From assembly GCA_040081555.1 (NCBI GenBank), contig JBEBGG010000120.1, positions 1 through 10,524 of the forward strand: DNA of 10,524 nt, in the 5' to 3' direction. Below the pieces are notes generated by a model. It searched no databases. It had not been told where the DNA came from and worked only from the letters and a program-made list of their open reading frames with translations. The translations under genes were made by a program, and so were the position numbers. The DNA is from CADEEX01 sp040081555. Its GTDB lineage: Bacteria; Acidobacteriota; Vicinamibacteria; Vicinamibacterales; CAVVIG01. Of this stretch, positions 6,644 through 10,524 are shown in pieces; position 1 is the stretch's first letter, and the number at the start of each line of letters is the position of its first letter.

Positions 6644-8443
6644 TTGCCACTTGTATCGCTCGACCACCTTCATCTCGCGTTCGGTCACCATCCGCTTCTC
6701 GACGATGCCTCACTGCTGATTGATGCGCGCGAGCGCATCGCCATTCTCGGAAGGAACGGCACCGGCAAATCCACACTGCTGCAGATCATCAGCGGCGAGG
6801 TCCAGCCCGATGAGGGGCAGGTCTGGCGCCAGCCGGCGCTCAAAGTCGCCCGCCTGGTGCAGGACGTACCCCTGTCGACCGCGCGGTCCGTGTCTGACGT
6901 GGTGGCCGACGGACTCGATGATCATTCCGTGCACGACGAGGACTGGAAGCGGGCGCACAAGGTCGATCAGATTCTGTCGAGGCTCGACCTCGACGGCGAG
7001 GCGATTGTCGACACGTTGTCTGGCGGGTGGCGTCGCCGTGTGTTGTTGGCCCGGGCCCTGGTCTCGGAGCCGGACGTCCTGCTGCTCGACGAACCGACCA
7101 ATCATCTCGATATCGACGCGATCAGCTGGCTGGAGAATTTCCTCGCGGATTATCGCGGGTCCGTGGTCTTTGTGACTCACGACCGCGCGTTTCTCCAGCG
7201 GCTGGCGACGCGGATTGTTGAACTCGACCGCGGTCAGTTGACGTCCTGGCCTGGCGACTACGCGACGTTTCTCCGTAAGAAGGAAGAGTGGCTGGCGAAC
7301 GAAGAACTACACCGGGACAAGTTCGACAAGAAGCTGGCAGAAGAAGAAGCCTGGCTCCGCCAGGGCGTCAAGGCGCGCCGGACGCGCGACGAAGGACGCG
7401 TCAAGGCGTTGATGGCGATGCGCGACGAGCGCGCCAGCCGTCGTGACGTCATGGGCGAGGTCAACCTGAAGGTGGAGCAAGGCGACAGTTCCGGCAAGAT
7501 GGTGTTTGAGGCCAAGCACGTGGCCAAGGCCTACGGCGACCGCGTCGTCGTCCGCGACTTCTCGACGCGCATCATCCGCGGCGATCGGATCGGGCTCATC
7601 GGGCCCAATGGCGCCGGCAAGACCACACTGCTGCGGATGCTGCTTGGGGAGCTGGCGCCGGACTCGGGTGAGATCCGCACTGGCGCCAACGTGCAAGTGG
7701 CCTACTTCGACCAGCAGCGGGAGCAACTCGACCCGGAGCGGACGGTCTTTGACACCATCGGTGAGGGCAACGACATGGTGACGGTGAACGGTCAAGCCAA
7801 GCACGTGCACGGCTACCTGAGAGACTTCCTCTTCGGAGCCGAACGGGCGCGGTCGCCAGTGAAGGCCTTGTCTGGCGGCGAGCGCAACCGGCTGCTGCTG
7901 GCGCGGCTCTTTACGCGGCCGTCGAACGTGCTGGTGCTCGACGAGCCGACCAACGATCTCGACCTCGAGACGCTCGAACTTCTCGAGGCACAGCTGGTGG
8001 AGTGGCCGGGGACGCTGCTGCTGGTCAGCCACGACCGTGTGTTCCTCGATCACGTCGTGACCAGCACCATCGTCTTCGAGGGCGACGGGCGCGCGCACGA
8101 GTACGTGGGCGGCTATGCAGACTGGCTGCGTCAGCGACGGCGGCCCGCGGGCGTGACGTCGGGGCCGGCGCCAAAGGGGAGTTCAGGAGCGCCAGCGGCC
8201 TCGGCCTCGAAGGGCCCAACGCGGAAGCTGTCGTTCAAGGAGAAGGCTGAGCTCGAAGCGCTCCCGGCGCGGATCGAATCGCTCGAATCAGAAAAATCGA
8301 GCCTCGAGGCCACTGTTGGGGCGCCTGACTTCTACAAGGAGCCGGGCGACCAGATTGCGCGCACGCTGGCCCGTGCCACCGAGGTGGAGCAGGAGCTGCT
8401 GAAGATCTACGCCCGCTGGGACGAACTCGATTCGCGCAAGTGA
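6644..8443 (+). CDS. uup: ABC-F ATPase Uup
   Basis: A 599-residue soluble protein with two ABC ATPase domains and no membrane segment. Domain 1: Walker A GRNGTGKST (36-44), signature LSGGW (125-129), Walker B and Glu150 in LLLDEPTNHLD (146-156), H-loop His179. The interdomain linker (about 205-285) is helical and charged and includes WLRQGVKARRTRDEGR (237-252), typical of Uup. Domain 2: GPNGAGKTT (320-328), LSGGE (409-413), LVLDEPTNDLD (430-440), His463. A Pro/Gly/Ala/Ser linker (501-525) leads to a coiled-coil C-terminal domain (about 529-597), the DNA-binding part in E. coli Uup. Uup influences precise transposon excision and ribosome function in E. coli. The start is TTG at 6644: homologues begin at this point and no ATG or GTG is available nearby; the ribosome site is only AAGAAAGAA (6626-6634). 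Transcription is probably separate from the MFS operon. Confidence 0.93.
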   Translation: MPLVSLDHLHLAFGHHPLLDDASLLIDARERIAILGRNGTGKSTLLQIISGEVQPDEGQVWRQPALKVARLVQDVPLSTARSVSDVVADGLDDHSVHDEDWKRAHKVDQILSRLDLDGEAIVDTLSGGWRRRVLLARALVSEPDVLLLDEPTNHLDIDAISWLENFLADYRGSVVFVTHDRAFLQRLATRIVELDRGQLTSWPGDYATFLRKKEEWLANEELHRDKFDKKLAEEEAWLRQGVKARRTRDEGRVKALMAMRDERASRRDVMGEVNLKVEQGDSSGKMVFEAKHVAKAYGDRVVVRDFSTRIIRGDRIGLIGPNGAGKTTLLRMLLGELAPDSGEIRTGANVQVAYFDQQREQLDPERTVFDTIGEGNDMVTVNGQAKHVHGYLRDFLFGAERARSPVKALSGGERNRLLLARLFTRPSNVLVLDEPTNDLDLETLELLEAQLVEWPGTLLLVSHDRVFLDHVVTSTIVFEGDGRAHEYVGGYADWLRQRRRPAGVTSGPAPKGSSGAPAASASKGPTRKLSFKEKAELEALPARIESLESEKSSLEATVGAPDFYKEPGDQIARTLARATEVEQELLKIYARWDELDSRK

Positions 8444-8509
8444 AAGGCGACGTGCGCCGGCCTCGACTTGGTGACGACGCGTTCGGCGTTCGACGTCGGG
8501 AGAGCGGGG

Positions 8510-8758
8510 TCAGGCGACGGGGCGTTGGTCGGTCGGCGCTTCAGCCGGCAGCAGCGTCCATCCTTCGGATTCGCGCGCCGTTCGCTTGGCCTGCGCCCAG
8601 CCGAGTGCCTCGTGGTCGCTTTCGAACACGCGCGTGAGGACCACCTTGCCGTTTCTGACGATGTCGACTTCGATACCGTAGGGCATCAGTCGGACCAGGC
8701 AGGACGCTTCTTCCTCGTCGCGTCTGACTTTCCACAGGGTGGTTGGCGAATCCTGCAC
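8510..8758 (-). CDS. Small conserved-looking hypothetical protein
   Basis: An 82-residue protein with no family I can name. It reads as a compact alpha/beta domain: WKVRR, then a strand pair ASCLVRLMPYGIEVDIVRNG (18-37), KVVLTRVFES (38-47) and one helix DHEALGWAQAKRTARESEGW (48-67), then a short Pro-rich tail. Balanced amino-acid content and a clean strand-strand-helix pattern make it more credible than the overlapping frames. It has no signal peptide, so it is cytoplasmic. The start is GTG at 8758 without a Shine-Dalgarno sequence. TAGAAT on the minus strand (8773-8768) is a near-consensus -10 only 9 bases upstream, so the mRNA may be leaderless. It converges with uup (66-base gap without an obvious terminator) and is divergent from the Gfo/Idh gene. 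The C-terminal half is the safest part. Confidence 0.68.
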   Translation of the reverse strand: MQDSPTTLWKVRRDEEEASCLVRLMPYGIEVDIVRNGKVVLTRVFESDHEALGWAQAKRTARESEGWTLLPAEAPTDQRPVA

Positions 8759-8856
8759 GATGTTTGGATTCTAGCGGATTGTCCCATCGAGTGGTCTGAC
8801 TCTCTGGACAGTGTTCGCAAAATCTCGAGGCGCATGATGTCCTGAAGAGGACCCAG

Positions 8857-8887
8857 TATGATGGGGCACGGCGAACGTGGCGTTCGC
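8857..8887 (+). promoter_or_regulatory. Possible -10 element and 7-base inverted repeat before the Gfo/Idh gene
   Basis: TATGAT (8857-8862) matches the -10 consensus at five of six bases, though no good -35 lies 17 bases upstream. Just beyond the expected start of transcription is a perfect inverted repeat, GCGAACG-TGG-CGTTCGC (8871-8887). It overlaps an alternative GTG start at 8877. It may be an operator for a regulator of this oxidoreductase pair, or a hairpin at the very 5' end of the mRNA. Confidence 0.4.
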
Positions 8888-8897
8888 GAATCCTTTG

Positions 8898-9887
8898 ATG
8901 TCTCTTCCGCTGCGCGTCGCCTTTCTCGGCTGTGGCTTCATCACGCGGGTCCATAGCCGACACCTCACCGCGCTCCGTGGTGACGTGGTCTGCAGTTACG
9001 CCAGCCGTGATCGCACCAAGGCCGCCGCCTGCTCCAAGGCATTTCCGGGCGGCCGCACCTACGGTAGCTACGCGGAGGCGATTGCTGATCCGGCGGTGGA
9101 CGCCGTGGTGGTGGCCGTCCCCACGGCCTTTCATCTCGAGCTCACGCTCCAGGCGCTGCAGGCCGGCAAGCACGTGCTGGTCGAGAAGCCGGCGTTCCCT
9201 CACGTGGCGGGATACGACGCCGCCGTGGCCGCACGTGACAAAGCGGGTGTGACGGTCCTGGTGGGAGAGAATGACCACTACAAGCCGCTGGCTGTGACAT
9301 TGCGGCGCCTGCTCGCCGACGACGCCATCGGCGAGATGTTGTTTGCGCAGTTCACGACCATCGCCAGGCGCTTCAAGACCGCTGATGACTGGCGCAACGA
9401 CGAGGCGATGGCCGGTGGCGACGCCTTCTTCGAGGAAGGCATTCACTGGTTGCACCTGGCTGGGAGTCTCGGGCCGAAGATCCGCACCATTCACGGCTAC
9501 CGCCCGACGCCGTCGCGTCGCGGACCCGATCGTCGTGCCAAGAGCATGATGGTCGCCTTCAACTACGACAACGACGCTGTCGGTGCCATCTTCTATTCGC
9601 GCGAGATTCCGTCACTCTTCCGCGGCTTGCGGTTGTCGCAGATTTCCGGGTCCGACGGCATCATTACATTCGAGTCAAACGGCGCCTTCGTGTTGGTGCG
9701 AGGCCGGGGGGTGCCGCGTGTCATCGTGCCAGGCCTTCGGGACATTCGAGGTTACAAGGCCATGTATCGCGACTTTGTGGCGTCGATCGCGGCCGGTCGG
9801 CAGCCTGAGATGAGCCTCGAGCGCGCCATCGACGATCACCGCCTCATGGATCAGGTGTACGACAGCCTCGGACCATCCAGGCCGTGA
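8898..9887 (+). CDS. Gfo/Idh/MocA family NAD(P)-dependent oxidoreductase
   Basis: A 329-residue cytoplasmic dehydrogenase of the glucose-fructose oxidoreductase/inositol dehydrogenase family, which interconverts hydroxyl and keto groups on sugars and cyclitols. The Rossmann fold opens RVAFLGCGFITRVHSRH (6-22) with the GxGxxx dinucleotide loop. VVAVPTAFH (71-79) and HVLVEKP (92-98) follow, with Lys97 the expected catalytic lysine. The family's GGGxxxDxGxH motif appears as GGDAFFEEGIH (173-183): His183 is kept, but the conserved Asp is Glu179. The C-terminal half (about 121-325) is the beta-sheet substrate domain. I take the ATG at 8898. A GTG at 8877 would add seven residues but overlaps the inverted repeat; neither has a strong ribosome site. 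The stop overlaps the next start as GTGA, so this and the GMC flavoprotein are coupled. Substrate is unknown; a sugar or glycoside is likely. Confidence 0.88.
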   Translation: MSLPLRVAFLGCGFITRVHSRHLTALRGDVVCSYASRDRTKAAACSKAFPGGRTYGSYAEAIADPAVDAVVVAVPTAFHLELTLQALQAGKHVLVEKPAFPHVAGYDAAVAARDKAGVTVLVGENDHYKPLAVTLRRLLADDAIGEMLFAQFTTIARRFKTADDWRNDEAMAGGDAFFEEGIHWLHLAGSLGPKIRTIHGYRPTPSRRGPDRRAKSMMVAFNYDNDAVGAIFYSREIPSLFRGLRLSQISGSDGIITFESNGAFVLVRGRGVPRVIVPGLRDIRGYKAMYRDFVASIAAGRQPEMSLERAIDDHRLMDQVYDSLGPSRP

Positions 9888-10524
9888 CAGAGTCGTTCGA
9901 CGTCGTGATTATCGGCTCGGGTGCGGGCGGCGGCACACTCGCAGAGGCGCTGTCGCATACCTCAGCGCGGATCCTGGTCGTTGAGCGCGGTGACTTCGTC
10001 CCACAGGAGCCGGAGAACTGGGACCCTGCCGCCGTGTGGAAGGCGCTGCGGTACCGGGCGAGCGAGACGTGGCTCGACGCGCACAGGCAGTCCTTTCTGC
10101 CGTACATCCACTACTACGTCGGCGGCAACACCAAGTTCTGGGGCAGCGTGTTGTTCCGGCTGCGTGCTGAGGACTTTGGCGAACTCACACACATGGACGG
10201 TGTCTCGCCGGCGTGGCCGATTAGCTACGACGCGCTGGCGCCCTACTACGAGCGCGCCGAGCGGATGTATCACGTCCATGGCGCGGTCGGAGATGACCCG
10301 ACCGATCCGCCACGCGGTCCGTATCCCTATGCACCGATTCCGCACTCGGCGGAGATGGGTGCACTGGTCGATCGCTTGCGGAGCTTCGGTCTGCATCCGT
10401 CGGCCTTGCCGCTCGGCCTGATTCGTCCAGGCGAGGCCGGTGGCTGCACGTTGTGCAATACCTGCAATTCGTTCCCGTGCCAACTGCGGATGAAGAGCGA
10501 TGCCGACACCTGTGCGGTGACACC
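9884..10524 (+). CDS. GMC family FAD-dependent oxidoreductase with Cys cluster, 3' end beyond window
   Basis: The first 213 residues of a flavoprotein, open to the window end. It begins at GTG 9884, overlapping the previous stop (GTGA). FDVVIIGSGAGGGTLA (5-20) is the FAD-binding Rossmann loop and LVVERGDF (31-38) supplies the acidic residue after the second strand. GGNTKFWGSVLFRLRAEDF (80-98) and WPISYDALAPYYERAE (111-126) are the usual GMC landmarks. At 188-199 the sequence CTLCNTCNSFPC has spacing CX2CX2CX4C, suitable for an Fe-S cluster or a zinc site, followed by KSDADTCAV (204-212). There is no Tat or Sec signal at this start, so a cytoplasmic protein, or export with a separate subunit, must be assumed. 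Full GMC enzymes have about 500-600 residues, so more than half is missing. Sugar or alcohol oxidation is the family role; the substrate is not visible. Confidence 0.87.
   Translation, partial: MTESFDVVIIGSGAGGGTLAEALSHTSARILVVERGDFVPQEPENWDPAAVWKALRYRASETWLDAHRQSFLPYIHYYVGGNTKFWGSVLFRLRAEDFGELTHMDGVSPAWPISYDALAPYYERAERMYHVHGAVGDDPTDPPRGPYPYAPIPHSAEMGALVDRLRSFGLHPSALPLGLIRPGEAGGCTLCNTCNSFPCQLRMKSDADTCAVT

Noticed and set aside
7307..8098. Minus-strand open frame of 263 codons inside uup
   Set aside because: Overlaps both ABC ATPase motifs on the plus strand; shadow.
8444..8509. Terminator between uup and the converging small gene
   Set aside because: Only 4-base stems (for example GGCG/CGCC) and no T-tract; not enough to call.
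8468..8845. Plus-strand open frame of 125 codons between uup and the Gfo/Idh gene
   Set aside because: Antisense to the 82-residue protein, with no ribosome site and less protein-like composition.
8541..9494. Minus-strand open frame of 317 codons over the Gfo/Idh gene
   Set aside because: Shadow of the Gfo/Idh gene and in a different frame from the credible small protein at 8510-8758.
1..10524. CRISPR array, tRNA or rRNA gene, insertion sequence, phage or defence genes
   Set aside because: No regularly spaced repeats, no cloverleaf pattern and no transposase, integrase or known defence motif were seen on either strand.

Overview
The window is a GC-rich, gene-dense stretch of bacterial chromosome with no mobile element, CRISPR array, rRNA or tRNA that I can see. 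Several things suggest a Gram-negative soil or sediment bacterium, most likely Acidobacteriota, perhaps Vicinamibacteria: secreted M28-PDZ peptidases paired with PD40 propellers, duplicated small beta domains opening with G-T/K-W, and GMC oxidoreductases with a CX2CX2CX4C motif. This taxonomic call is inference from gene style, not from a marker gene.

Layout. (1) Bases 1-157 hold no gene I can support. They carry a probable sigma70-type promoter and a leader with two small hairpins in front of a 65-residue cold-shock-domain protein (158-355). (2) A strong hairpin with a T-tract (366-422) separates it from a convergent, minus-strand pair of secreted proteins: a PD40/TolB-like beta-propeller (3380 to 2250) followed, with a 4-base ATGA overlap, by an M28 zinc peptidase with a PA-like insert and a C-terminal PDZ domain (2253 to 421). 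(3) An 83-base divergent gap leads to a compact plus-strand operon: a secreted protein made of two copies of a small beta domain (3464-4192), a secreted protein of the LppX/LprAFG lipid-carrier family (4197-4913), and a 14-helix MFS exporter (4920-6518), spaced by 4 and 6 bases. (4) A 125-base gap holds a 'cacgaag'-rich inverted repeat, followed by the ABC-F ATPase Uup with a TTG start (6644-8443). (5) A small conserved-looking hypothetical protein lies on the minus strand (8758 to 8510). (6) A plus-strand pair closes the window: a Gfo/Idh/MocA oxidoreductase (8898-9887) overlapping by GTGA the 5' part of a GMC flavoprotein (from 9884), which runs off the end.

The most interesting unit is region 3. 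A LprG-type carrier next to a DHA2-like MFS pump mirrors the mycobacterial lprG-Rv1410c (P55) operon, which moves triacylglycerides and lipoglycans out of the inner membrane. Here the carrier has no lipobox cysteine, the MFS has three enlarged loops predicted to be periplasmic, and an uncharacterised double-domain protein is encoded first in the same operon. Region 6 looks like a two-dehydrogenase module acting on sugars or glycosides, with a possible Fe-S site in the GMC protein.
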